Shown one piece after another: positions 27,639-35,549 of a stretch of 64,000 bases of DNA. Origin of the DNA: Arsenicicoccus piscis (lineage in GTDB: Bacteria; Actinomycetota; Actinomycetes; Actinomycetales; Dermatophilaceae); the NCBI RefSeq assembly GCF_022568835.1, contig NZ_JAKZHV010000002.1:310001-374000 (forward strand), read 5' to 3'. Numbering within the stretch: position 1 is the first letter of the stretch; every line of letters begins with the position of its first letter. The translations under genes were made by a program, and so were the position numbers. The notes under the pieces were generated by a model. That model saw only the letters and a program-made list of their open reading frames with translations. It was not told where the DNA came from and searched no databases.

Positions 27639-28875
27639 TCAGGCGGCGTAGTCGGGAGCGCCTGCGGGCAACGTAAATCGGAACTCCGCACCGCCCGCCG
27701 GCCCGCGACCGACCGTGATCGTCCCGCCGTGCGCCTCGACCAGGCCCCGCACGACGTAGAGCCCGAGCCCGGTGCCGCTGCGGGTCGAGCCGTGCCAGAA
27801 CCGGGTGAACACCATGGGGTAGTTCTCCTCGGGGATGCCGTCGCCCTCGTCGGACACGGTCATCACCACCTCGCCCGCGGTGCCGTGGTCGGGCCGGCCG
27901 TCGACGGCGACGGTGACCGTGCCGGCGCCGTGCCGCACGGCGTTCTCGAGGAGGTTGGCGACCACCTGGTCGATCCGGTCGGGGTCGGCCCACAGCGGGC
28001 AGCTCGGCCGCGCTCGGGGCGCCGCTCAGGACGAAGCGCGCCCGGTCGATGCCGGTGGCACCGAGCCGCTCGACGTGCGCGGCCACGATGGCCGGCAGGT
28101 CGATGGGCTGGCGGCGGATCTCGAGGCGCCCGGAGTCGATCCGCGACACGTCGAGCAGCTCGGCGATCAGCCGGGTCACCCGGTCGGTGTCGGCCTCGAT
28201 GGTCTGCAGCATCAGCCGCTTCTGGTCGTCGGTGAAGCGGTCCCACCGGCGCAGCAGGGTGGAGGTGAAGCCCTTGACCGCGGTCAGCGGCGAGCGCAGC
28301 TCGTGGGCGACCGTCGAGATGAGGGCGGAGTTCTTCAGCTCCGCGCGGCGGCGGGTCTCGGCGTCGCGCAGGGTGACCACGACCTGGCGCACCGGGCCGG
28401 CCCGACCGTCGCGGATGTAGCGGCCGGTGACGAACAGCTCGCGATCACCCGGCAGCACGAGCAAGGTCTCGGGGTGGCCGGTGCGGGTGGGCAGGCCGTC
28501 CCAGGCGTCGATGCAGGTCCACCAGCGGCGACCCTCGAGGTCCTGCAGCGGGAGTACCTGCTCGACCGGCTGCCCGAGCAGCTCACCTGGCTGCGCGCCG
28601 ACGAGGCTGCAGGCGCGGGCGTTGACGGCGTGGACCCGGTGCTGGTCGTCGACCACGATCACGCCGTCGGGGAGCCACTCGAGGTCGATCGTCGGGCGGT
28701 TGGCTGCGGGGCGCTCTGCTGCTGCGGGACCTACGGCAGTGTCTACGGCAGGATCTGCAGCACGGTCTACGGGAGGGTCTGTGGCGGGGCGGGCCGGGCG
28801 GCCTGGCCGGGCTGGGGGCATCGCGGATCCACGCGCCGTCCCAAGCTCCATGTCCTTCACCATACCCATGATCAT
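27639..28875 (-). pseudogene. PAS-domain sensor histidine kinase, single-base frameshift
   Basis: Residues 1-60 are proline/alanine/aspartate repeats with unusual GTA codons; residues 65-175 form a PAS-like sensor; the HisKA domain contains VAHELRSPLTAVKGFTSTLLRR, with the phospho-accepting His. After SAAELP the frame changes and the ATPase domain continues as IDQVVANLLENAVRHG, DEGDGIP and GTGLGLYVVRGLVEAHGG. One surplus base (GGG at 27997-27999 on the plus strand) explains it; removing it gives AAELPLWADPDRIDQVV and a 411-residue kinase. No transmembrane segment, so cytosolic. A kinase at this place is common in actinobacteria. Start uncertain. Confidence 0.75.
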
Positions 28876-28935
28876 CGAGCAGGTGCCCCTCTGGGACTAG
28901 TCATCCCCTAGATCGTTCCTGTCGGGGGACACCGA

Positions 28936-29769
28936 CTACCCAGGGTGCTGGGCCCGTGCCGAGGAGTAGAGACAGATCGTCGCCGCCATCGCGAGGTTCA
29001 GCGACTCGGCGTGACCGTGGATCGGGACGCGGACCACCTCGTCGCAGCGGTCCCGGGTCGGCGCCGCCATCCCCCAGGCCTCGTTGCCGAAGACCCAGGC
29101 GTGCGGCTCGCGCAGCTCGGCCTCGACGCCGGGGTCGGTGAGCAGCCGGGTGCCGTGGCCGTCAGCGGCCAGCAGCCGGATGCCTGCGTCGCCGACCCGG
29201 GTCAGGATCTCGTCCACGCCGAGGTCGGTGACCACGGGCAGGTGGAAGAGCGACCCCACGGTCGAGCGCACGACCTTCGGGTTGAGCACGTCGACGCTGC
29301 CCTCGGAGACGAGCACGGCGTCGGCACCGACCGCGTCCGCGGTGCGCAGGACGGTGCCGGCGTTGCCGGGGTCGCGCACGTGGGTGAGCACGCACAGCAG
29401 CTGCGGTCGGCCGGCGAGGACGGCGTCCAGGTCGGCGCGCGGGGTGCGCACCACGGCGAGCAGGCCCTGCGGGGTCTGCGCGTCCGCCATCGCGGCCAGC
29501 ACCGCGTCGTCGACCGCGATCACCGGGATCCGGGCGTCGTCGGCGTCGTCGAGCACGTCGCGGTAGCGCTCGGCCGCCGCATCCGTGACGTAGACCTCCC
29601 GCACCAGGTCCGGGCGGTGGCGCACCGCCTCCCGCACGCCCTGCGGGCCCTCGACGAGGAAGGCACCCTCACGCGAACGTGCCACGCGCCGGGTCAACGC
29701 GTGAACGGCTCGCACCCGATCGGACTTCGGGCTGGTGAGCCGGTCTCGCGAGGACCCGGCGCGTGGCAC
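28936..29769 (-). CDS. TrmH/SpoU-family RNA 2'-O-methyltransferase
   Basis: A 277-residue enzyme with the SPOUT knot. The N-terminal substrate-binding part has LTSPKSDRVRAVHALTRR and GAFLVEGPQGVREAV; the catalytic part has HVRDPGNAGTVLRTADAVGADAVLV, GNEAWGM and VRVPIHGHAESLNLAMAATICLY. It methylates a ribose in rRNA or tRNA; the site cannot be told. The probable start is the GTG at 29767-29769, 30 bases after rplT. That start lies inside a 17-bp inverted repeat (see separate entry), and the Shine-Dalgarno sequence is weak. Confidence 0.88.
   Translation of the reverse strand: MPRAGSSRDRLTSPKSDRVRAVHALTRRVARSREGAFLVEGPQGVREAVRHRPDLVREVYVTDAAAERYRDVLDDADDARIPVIAVDDAVLAAMADAQTPQGLLAVVRTPRADLDAVLAGRPQLLCVLTHVRDPGNAGTVLRTADAVGADAVLVSEGSVDVLNPKVVRSTVGSLFHLPVVTDLGVDEILTRVGDAGIRLLAADGHGTRLLTDPGVEAELREPHAWVFGNEAWGMAAPTRDRCDEVVRVPIHGHAESLNLAMAATICLYSSARAQHPG
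29679..29769. repeat. Perfect 17-bp inverted repeat enclosing the start of the SpoU methyltransferase
   Basis: GTGCCACGCGCCGGGTC at 29679-29695 is exactly repeated in reverse complement at 29753-29769, 57 bases apart. The right arm ends with the presumed GTG start codon. In the mRNA the two arms would pair and hide the start. Confidence 0.85.
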
Positions 29770-29798
29770 GACGGAGCTGCTGACGCGACGAGGGTCGA

Positions 29799-30182
29799 TC
29801 AGGCGGCGTCGCCGGTGGCGGCGGCCACCGGGACGTTGGCCTTCGACAGCTCGACGAGCGCGGTGAACGCGGCGGCGTCGTTGACGGCCAGCTCGGCGAG
29901 CATGCGACGGTCGACCTCGACACCCGCGGCCTTGAGGCCCTGGATGAAGCGGTTGTAGGTCATGCCGTTGGCGCGGGCGCCGGCGTTGATGCGCTGGATC
30001 CACAGGCGACGGAAGTCACCCTTGCGGGCGCGACGGTCGCGGTAGGCGTAGCCAAGCGAGTGCTGGACCTGCTCCTTGGCCTTGCGGTAGAGCCGGGACC
30101 GCTGACCGCGGTAACCGCTGGCGCGCTCGAGGACGACCCGGCGCTTCTTCTGGGCGTTGACTGCCCGCTTCACGCGTGCCAC
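29799..30182 (-). CDS. rplT: Ribosomal protein bL20
   Basis: A 127-residue, strongly basic protein beginning [15 protein letters not shown] and containing [17 protein letters not shown] and [15 protein letters not shown], typical of L20. It binds 23S rRNA and is needed early in 50S assembly. In several bacteria L20 also represses its own operon. Here it is third in infC-rpmI-rplT, 43 bases after rpmI. Confidence 0.97.
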   Translation of the reverse strand: MARVKRAVNAQKKRRVVLERASGYRGQRSRLYRKAKEQVQHSLGYAYRDRRARKGDFRRLWIQRINAGARANGMTYNRFIQGLKAAGVEVDRRMLAELAVNDAAAFTALVELSKANVPVAAATGDAA

Positions 30183-30225
30183 GTGAGTACTCCTTCAGAT
30201 GGGGCTGGAAAGACTGGGAACGGGC

Positions 30226-30420
30226 TCACTTGCCCAGGAGGCGCTTGATCTTCTTCTCGTCGGCCTTGGCGATCACGACGTCCGGGACCAGGCGGCGGGA
30301 CTGGCGCTTGGCGCGCTCCTCGAACTTGTGCACGTGGTGAGCGCGCTCGCGCATGACCTTGCCGCTGCCGGTGAGGCGGAAGCGCTTCTTCGCACCGCTG
30401 TGCGTCTTGTTCTTCGGCAT
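30226..30420 (-). CDS. rpmI: Ribosomal protein bL35
   Basis: A 64-residue basic protein: MPKNKTHSGAKKRFRLTGSG at the start and the C-terminal IKRLLGK are classic L35. The GGAG ribosome-binding site is a few bases upstream. Member of the 50S subunit, in the invariable infC-rpmI-rplT order. Confidence 0.97.
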   Translation of the reverse strand: MPKNKTHSGAKKRFRLTGSGKVMRERAHHVHKFEERAKRQSRRLVPDVVIAKADEKKIKRLLGK

Positions 30421-30531
30421 GGGAGCCGATCTCCTTCGCTCGTGCTGGCGTGCTGATGGGTGGTGCTGAAGGACCTGCTGGAGGACCTTCGTCAGGCGTG
30501 CGGCCGGCCCTGCTGGGCGACCGCGGACGGT

Positions 30532-31188
30532 CTACTGCTCTGCGGGGACCTCGGCGGCCTGGTCGACCGCGGACTGCTCGTCCGCGGGCTGCTCGTCGTG
30601 CCCCTCGGTGGCCCGGCCGTCCTGGTCCTCGCCGGGACGAGCCTCGCGGCGACGCCGCTGATCGGCCTTGGCCTCGGCCTTCTTCTTGGTCGGTCCGAGG
30701 ACCATGACCATGTTGCGGCCGTCCTGCTTCGGGGCGCTCTCGACGAACCCGAGCTCAGAGATGTCCTCGGCGAGGCGCTGCAGCAGTCGGAAGCCCAGCT
30801 CGGGTCGCGACTGCTCGCGACCACGGAACATGATCGTCACCTTGACCTTGTCGCCACCCTTGAGGAACCGCTCGACGTGGCCCTTCTTGGTGCCGTAGTC
30901 GTGCGGGTCGATCTTCGGGCGGAGCTTGATCTCCTTGATGACCGTGTTGACCTGGTTCTTGCGGGCCTCACGGGCCTTCTGCGCGGCTTCGTACTTGAAC
31001 TTGCCGAAGTCCATGAGCTTGGCGACCGGCGGCTTTGCCATCGGCGCGACCTCGACCAGGTCGAGGTCGGCCTCGGCGGCCAGTCGGAGGGCATCCTCGA
31101 CGCGGACGATGCCGACCTGCTCACCATTGGGTCCAACCAGTCGCACCTCGGGGACCCGGATGCGCTCGTTGATACGAGGATCGCTGAT
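30532..31188 (-). CDS. infC: Translation initiation factor IF-3, probable ATC start
   Basis: A 218-residue factor that keeps ribosomal subunits apart and checks the start codon. The N-domain has [25 protein letters not shown], the linker and C-domain [25 protein letters not shown] and [17 protein letters not shown]. The last 40 residues are a charged, glutamine/glutamate-rich tail not found in short IF-3s. There is no ATG, GTG or TTG at the expected place. AAGGAG (31195-31200) lies six bases before ATC (31186-31188), so the protein starts at ATC-AGC-GAT. Rare starts are the known autoregulation device of infC. Ends in TAG-ACC. Confidence 0.92.
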   Translation of the reverse strand: MSDPRINERIRVPEVRLVGPNGEQVGIVRVEDALRLAAEADLDLVEVAPMAKPPVAKLMDFGKFKYEAAQKAREARKNQVNTVIKEIKLRPKIDPHDYGTKKGHVERFLKGGDKVKVTIMFRGREQSRPELGFRLLQRLAEDISELGFVESAPKQDGRNMVMVLGPTKKKAEAKADQRRRREARPGEDQDGRATEGHDEQPADEQSAVDQAAEVPAEQ

Positions 31189-31561
31189 GTGGTGCTCCTT
31201 CGATCGATTCTGGGGTGACCGGGTCTGGCCAGGCCCCTCATGGGAAAAGGCCCTTCGCGACACATGCGCGAAAGGCCTTGGATCTCCCAGGGTGCACCGC
31301 AGCCCGGACGCCGACCACAGGAGGTGGACCAACGCCGTGCACGGTGACCGTGACCCGGCTGTCTGTGCGATCCTGCGAGGGTCGCGGCGACGGCTGCGGG
31401 TGGAAGCGGGGCTTCTCTTGCATGTCGTGTCTGCTGGCACCTCACGCGCGGACGTGCTGCGCGCGAGCTGTCGGCGGACACCACCGGTCAGCGCTCTACT
31501 TTACCAGGCACCCGCAGGCCGCCCTAATCGATCGCTCGACAGCCCTCTCGTTAGGCTGTAA
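31189..31561 (-). promoter_or_regulatory. infC operon leader and divergent control region
   Basis: These 370 bases have no gene. The infC side holds the Shine-Dalgarno sequence and a terminator-type hairpin at 31247-31279. A weak promoter-like pair on the minus strand (TTAGGG, 18 bases, TAAAGT) lies near 31500-31530. The opposite side leads into the satD-like gene and its palindrome. Confidence 0.5.
31243..31279 (-). terminator. Attenuator-like intrinsic terminator in the infC leader
   Basis: On the minus strand AAGGCCTTTCGCG pairs with CGCGAAGGGCCTT (13 pairs, one wobble or mismatch, seven-base loop) and is followed directly by TTTTCCC. This stem plus T run sits about 55 bases before the infC start, where a terminator would stop transcription before the operon. 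Alternative pairing with GGGGCCTGGCC just downstream could open it. Confidence 0.65.
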
Positions 31562-31583
31562 CCTTCATTTGATCAGATGAAGG
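31562..31583 (+). promoter_or_regulatory. Palindromic operator candidate in front of the satD-like gene
   Basis: CCTTCATTTGATCAGATGAA with GG after it forms a 22-bp palindrome with a single mismatched pair, centred on TGATCA. It ends 14 bases before the satD-like start codon, between promoter and ribosome-binding site, a usual position for a repressor. The neighbouring gene encodes a helix-turn-helix at its C-terminus, so self-control is possible. Confidence 0.6.
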
Positions 31584-31597
31584 ATAGAGGCTTCATG

Positions 31598-32299
31598 ATG
31601 ACCGATGAGCGTGCACGCCTGTTCGTCGTGCTGGCCGACCAGATCGGCAGCCGGCGCGGAGCCGATCGGGTCCCGCAGGCGCTCGACCTGCTGACCGAGG
31701 CCGTCGGCGAGCGGATGCTGCTGGGTTTCGAGCGCACGGCCGGCGACGAGGTCCAGGGCCTGACCGCTGACCCGGGGTCCGTCGTGGACTGCGTCGTAGC
31801 CCTCACCCGCCTCGGGCGGTGGCGTCTCGGCATCGGGGTGGGCACCGTCGACCACCCCCTCCCTGCGTCGACCCGGGCCGCTCGGGGCGAGGCCTACCTG
31901 GCGGCCCGCTCCGCCATCGAGGCGGCCCGCACCTCCCCCACCGCCCTGGCGCTGGTGGCCGGGGGGTCTGTCGGTGGTGCGCCCTACCCTGACGACATGG
32001 TGAGGGAACGGGTGGACGTCAGCGGTCGGACGGACGTCCGGGCGCGGATCGGTGTGGACGACGCGGAGGCTGCGCTGTGGCTGCTGCGCTCGGTGCTGTC
32101 CCGGCGCACCGACCAGGGTTGGGAGGTCAGCGACCTGCTGGACCAGGGCCTCGCCAACAAGCAGGTGGCCGCCCAGCTGGGGATCTCGCCCTCCGCGGTG
32201 AGCCAGCGCAGCATCCGTGCGGCGCACGAGGAGGCTCGGCGCGGCCGGGTCCTCTGCACCCACCTGCTCGGTCGACTCGTCCAGCCTGAGGAGGCGTGA
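31598..32299 (+). CDS. SatD-like protein with C-terminal helix-turn-helix
   Basis: A 233-residue protein. The N-terminal 150 residues fit the SatD family: LFVVLADQIGSRRGADRVPQ and FERTAGDEVQGLTADPGSV. The spacing of an Asp after a strand (ADQIGS) and a later GDE resembles the metal-binding residues of class III nucleotide cyclases, my inference. The C-terminus has a LuxR-like helix-turn-helix (LANKQVAAQLGISPSAVSQR). The ATG at 31598 is preceded by AGAGG; an ATG at 31595 and one at 31577 inside the palindrome are alternatives. The stop overlaps the membrane partner gene. SatD was first named in a streptococcal acid-tolerance operon; its activity is unknown. Confidence 0.75.
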   Translation: MTDERARLFVVLADQIGSRRGADRVPQALDLLTEAVGERMLLGFERTAGDEVQGLTADPGSVVDCVVALTRLGRWRLGIGVGTVDHPLPASTRAARGEAYLAARSAIEAARTSPTALALVAGGSVGGAPYPDDMVRERVDVSGRTDVRARIGVDDAEAALWLLRSVLSRRTDQGWEVSDLLDQGLANKQVAAQLGISPSAVSQRSIRAAHEEARRGRVLCTHLLGRLVQPEEA

Positions 32300-32703
32300 T
32301 GACCCTGCTCCTGCAGATCGTCGTGGTGGCCGTGCTCGGGGCCGCAGCCATGGGGCTCGGCAGCCCGCTCGTCTCCTTCGTCTTCCGGCGCATCGACCGC
32401 CGGGAGCGGGCCGAGGGCGTGGACCGGCCGAGCATCCTCGCCGCCGGCGTGATGCTGCGCGGTGGCACCTGGATCGGGGTGCTCGAGCGGCTCGCCATCT
32501 ACGCCGGCATCCTCGCCGGCTTCGGCGAGGTCATCGCGGTCACGCTCGCCGTGAAGGCGCTGGCCCGCTATCCCGAGCTGCGGGCCACCAGCTCGGCCAC
32601 CGCGGAGCGCTTCATCATCGGCACCTTCGTCAGCGTACTCTTCGCCGCCGGCTGCGCAGGCCTGGCCCTGTGGCTGCTCAGCCTCGTGGCCGGTGCCACC
32701 TGA
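32299..32703 (+). CDS. Small membrane protein paired with the SatD-like gene
   Basis: A 134-residue protein with three or four hydrophobic stretches (residues 3-23, 55-85, 105-130). The middle contains GGTWIGVLERLAIYAG, AVKALARYPEL and ERFIIGTFVSVLFAAG. From memory this resembles the C-terminal membrane part of DUF3307 proteins, which are often encoded beside SatD. Its start overlaps the satD-like stop (TGATG), so the two are made together. It probably sits in the cytoplasmic membrane as partner of the SatD-like protein. No transporter motif is visible. Confidence 0.7.
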   Translation: MTLLLQIVVVAVLGAAAMGLGSPLVSFVFRRIDRRERAEGVDRPSILAAGVMLRGGTWIGVLERLAIYAGILAGFGEVIAVTLAVKALARYPELRATSSATAERFIIGTFVSVLFAAGCAGLALWLLSLVAGAT

Positions 32704-32719
32704 CGCTGCGATCGGCGAC

Positions 32720-33283
32720 TCACGCGCCGGTGCGACCGTCGACGCCCTCGCGCAGCAGGTCCACGTGCCCGCAGTGCTGGGCATACTCGGTGATGATCCG
32801 CAGGACCAGCCAGCGCAGGTCGACGTCCTCGGACCAGTCCAGCGGTCGGGCGATGTCGTCCAGGTCGTGCGCCGCGACGATCTCACGAGACACCGCGCAC
32901 TCGGTCCGCCAGGTCTGCAGGTCGACGGCGTAGTCCGCGTCGTCGGGCAGCTCGAAGTCGTCGGCTCCGAACAGCAGCGGCACGTCGCGGCGCTCGAAGT
33001 TCTGCTGGAACCACCACCGCTCGACCCCGGCCAGGTGGCGGACGACTCCGTGCAGGGACATGGTCGACGGCGCCATCGGCTGCGACCGCAGCTGCGCGGC
33101 GCCCAGACCTCGGCACTTCAGCTCGACGGTCGACCGGTAGTACTCGAGATACGCCTCGAGCGCCGCCCGCTCCCCCGCGACGCGCGGGATGCGCGGCCGG
33201 TCGTCGCCGTCCCACACCGGCGAGAAGTCGTCCTCGCCTAGCCCGGACTCGTCTCGGGCCGTCGGCTCAGCGGGCTCGTCCAT
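32720..33283 (-). CDS. DinB/DUF664-family four-helix protein
   Basis: A 187-residue protein of the DinB-like metal-binding fold: SLHGVVRHLAGVERWWFQQNF supplies the first histidine and EYAQHCGHVDLLRE the later ones. In actinobacteria this fold includes mycothiol-dependent enzymes, but most members are uncharacterised. I start it at the ATG 33281-33283; an in-frame GTG at 33301 would add six residues. It is convergent with the SatD membrane partner, 16 bases apart. Confidence 0.85.
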   Translation of the reverse strand: MDEPAEPTARDESGLGEDDFSPVWDGDDRPRIPRVAGERAALEAYLEYYRSTVELKCRGLGAAQLRSQPMAPSTMSLHGVVRHLAGVERWWFQQNFERRDVPLLFGADDFELPDDADYAVDLQTWRTECAVSREIVAAHDLDDIARPLDWSEDVDLRWLVLRIITEYAQHCGHVDLLREGVDGRTGA

Positions 33284-33396
33284 GAGGTCAGTCTTGCGCA
33301 CCCGAGAACCCGTGCCTCCGACAATCCGCGCGACCGCTGACCCGCGTTGCAGATAACCCGTGGACGGGACAGCTCACGCACGGCAGGGTCTACGCC

Positions 33397-34137
33397 ATGA
33401 CGAGCAGCGAGATGTGGACGCGTGAGGCTGCGCAGGGCTACGACGAGAGCGACGGCATCGAGTTCCAGCCCGAGGTGATCACGCAGACCGTCGACCTCCT
33501 GCACGGCCTTGCGGACGGGGGTCGGGCTCTCGAGCTGGCCATCGGCACCGGCCGGATAGCCATCCCGCTGCTCGAGCGGGGCACCCCGGTCGAGGGGATC
33601 GACTACTCCCCCGCCATGCTGGAGCGGCTGCGCGAGAAGGTGTCGGTCGAGCGCCTGCCCGCCGTGGAGGGGGACATGGCCACCATGCGGGTCGACGGCG
33701 AGTTCGCCCTGGTCTACCTCGTGTTCAACTCGATCTCGAACCTGCTCACCCAGGACGAGCAGGTCGAGTGCTTCCGCAACGCCGCTCGTCACCTGCAGCC
33801 CATGGGCCGCTTCGTCGTCGAGCTCTGGGTGCCCCCACTGCGGCGGATGGCCCCCGGCCCGAACGCCGTGGTGACGAGCGTGAGCGAGCACTCGATCGGC
33901 TTCGACACCTACGACCTGGCCACCCAGGCCTGCACCTCGCAGGGATACCGCCCGGGGCCGGACGGCTCGGTCCGACACGGGCTGGGTCACTTCCGGTACG
34001 CGTGGCCGGCCGAGCTCGACCTGATGGCCCGGCTCGCTGGTCTCGAGCTCGAGCTGCGCTACGCCGACTGGGATGCGAGGCCGTTCGACGGCGACAGCCC
34101 GAAGCACCCGTCCGTGTGGCGCAAGCCGGCTGCGTGA
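33397..34137 (+). CDS. Class I SAM-dependent methyltransferase
   Basis: A 246-residue methyltransferase with motif I ALELAIGTGRIAIPLLERG, GIDYSPAMLERLREK and the acidic VEGDMATM. Later FALVYLVFNSISNLLTQDEQ is typical of small-molecule methyltransferases of unknown substrate. A single gene between divergent DinB-like and convergent MFS genes. Confidence 0.85.
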   Translation: MTSSEMWTREAAQGYDESDGIEFQPEVITQTVDLLHGLADGGRALELAIGTGRIAIPLLERGTPVEGIDYSPAMLERLREKVSVERLPAVEGDMATMRVDGEFALVYLVFNSISNLLTQDEQVECFRNAARHLQPMGRFVVELWVPPLRRMAPGPNAVVTSVSEHSIGFDTYDLATQACTSQGYRPGPDGSVRHGLGHFRYAWPAELDLMARLAGLELELRYADWDARPFDGDSPKHPSVWRKPAA

Positions 34138-34155
34138 CCCCGGGGTCGGCGCGGT

Positions 34156-35364
34156 CTACCGGCTGGTGACGGTGGCGGCCTCGGGCCGGACATCGCGCTG
34201 ACGGCGACGCAGCCCGACCGCGAGGGTGCCGACCACGGCCACGAGCAGGCCGACGCTGCCGACCGCGGCGAAACCCCAGTGGGCGCCGGCGTGGTCCATC
34301 ACGAAGCCGGCGAACGGCGCACCGATCGCGGCCCCCACGGTCATGGCCGACCCGTGCCACCCCATCGCCTCGCCCATCGCCGAGGGCGAGACCGACTCCG
34401 CGACCGCCGTCGACGCGCTGGTGATGCACGGGGCGCACAGGAGGCCGGCGACGGTGACGAGGATCGCGAGGGACAGCGGCCCGACGGCGAACGAGGCGGG
34501 GATGGTGACGATGGACAGCAGGGCGAGGAGGGTGAGCAGCCGCCAGCCCCGGGCCAGCCCGCCGTAGACCAGCCCACCGAGCAGCGACCCGAAGCCCCAC
34601 ACCGCCATGACCCAGCCGGCGTCAGCGGTGCGGCCCCAGTCGCGCAGCGTCGCGACGATGCCGACGTCGGTGCCGGTGAGCACCATCGACGCAGCGGCCG
34701 ACGCGGCGAGGATCACGGCGAAGCCTGGCGTGAACCACTGCCGCCGCGACACGGACTCGGTGGCTTCGTGGTCGGCGGCGACGAGGGGCACGTTGGCCAC
34801 GATGAAGCCGACACCGGCGACGACGCCGAGCAGGCCGAGGATGGTGAGCGACCAGCGCGGCGGCCACGAGGTCGCGGCCCAGATGCCGAGCAGCGGGCCG
34901 CCCATGAAGGCCACCTCCGCGAGCGCGGAGTCCAGGCTGAGCGCGGCCTGGCGCTCCTGCGGTGCCGTGATGGCGAGGATGGCCTGACGGATGATCGACC
35001 AGATCGGCATGGTGAACAGGCCGGCGACGGTGCAGGCGACCAGCAGCCCGACATAGGGCAGGAACGGGCCCACGCACCAACAGATCCCGGTGACCAGCAG
35101 GCACGGAGCGACCGTGCGGCGCAGCCCGATCCGGTCCAGCAGCCGGCCGCGCAGCGGCGAGGTGATCGCCCCGGTCACCGTGGTGGCCGTGGTGAGCAGA
35201 CCGGCCTGCGCCCAGCTCGCGCCGAGCACGTTGACCGCGTGCAGCGCGAGCGCGACCCCGACGGCGAACAGCGGCAGGCGCACGAGCAGGGCCAACCCGC
35301 TGATGAGTGGGTAGCCGGGCAGGCGCAGGACGTCGCGGTAGGAGCGGAGGGCGGTCTGGAGCAC
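34156..35364 (-). CDS. Major facilitator superfamily transporter
   Basis: A 402-residue integral membrane protein with about twelve hydrophobic helices. After the first two helices lies [22 protein letters not shown], the loop 2-3 motif of MFS carriers. [25 protein letters not shown] resembles drug or sugar exporters. The probable start is the GTG at 35362-35364 ([12 protein letters not shown]); longer reading upstream has no membrane character. Substrate unknown. Divergent from the catalase gene; stop is TAG-ACC. Confidence 0.85.
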   Translation of the reverse strand: MLQTALRSYRDVLRLPGYPLISGLALLVRLPLFAVGVALALHAVNVLGASWAQAGLLTTATTVTGAITSPLRGRLLDRIGLRRTVAPCLLVTGICWCVGPFLPYVGLLVACTVAGLFTMPIWSIIRQAILAITAPQERQAALSLDSALAEVAFMGGPLLGIWAATSWPPRWSLTILGLLGVVAGVGFIVANVPLVAADHEATESVSRRQWFTPGFAVILAASAAASMVLTGTDVGIVATLRDWGRTADAGWVMAVWGFGSLLGGLVYGGLARGWRLLTLLALLSIVTIPASFAVGPLSLAILVTVAGLLCAPCITSASTAVAESVSPSAMGEAMGWHGSAMTVGAAIGAPFAGFVMDHAGAHWGFAAVGSVGLLVAVVGTLAVGLRRRQRDVRPEAATVTSR

Positions 35365-35490
35365 CGAGCGAGTCTGGCAGGTCCGGCTGGATCCGTTCAA
35401 CGCAGTTGTCGATCGGCTCGATCTCGCGCCAGCCAGGCATCTGTCAGTGCCGGGGTATAGCGTCAGACATGAACCTCGCGCGAGACGCTG

Positions 35491-35510
35491 CAGTCCCGAC
35501 CTGGGGACTG
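35491..35510 (+). promoter_or_regulatory. Short inverted repeat in the catalase leader
   Basis: CAGTCCCGACCTGGGGACTG is a seven-base perfect stem around GACCTG, 40 bases before the catalase ATG. It could be an operator or an mRNA hairpin. A TATAGC sequence at about 35455 is a possible -10 element. Confidence 0.45.
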
Positions 35511-35549
35511 GATGCCTCGCCGGATCAAGGACGAAGGAGCGAGACTGCC

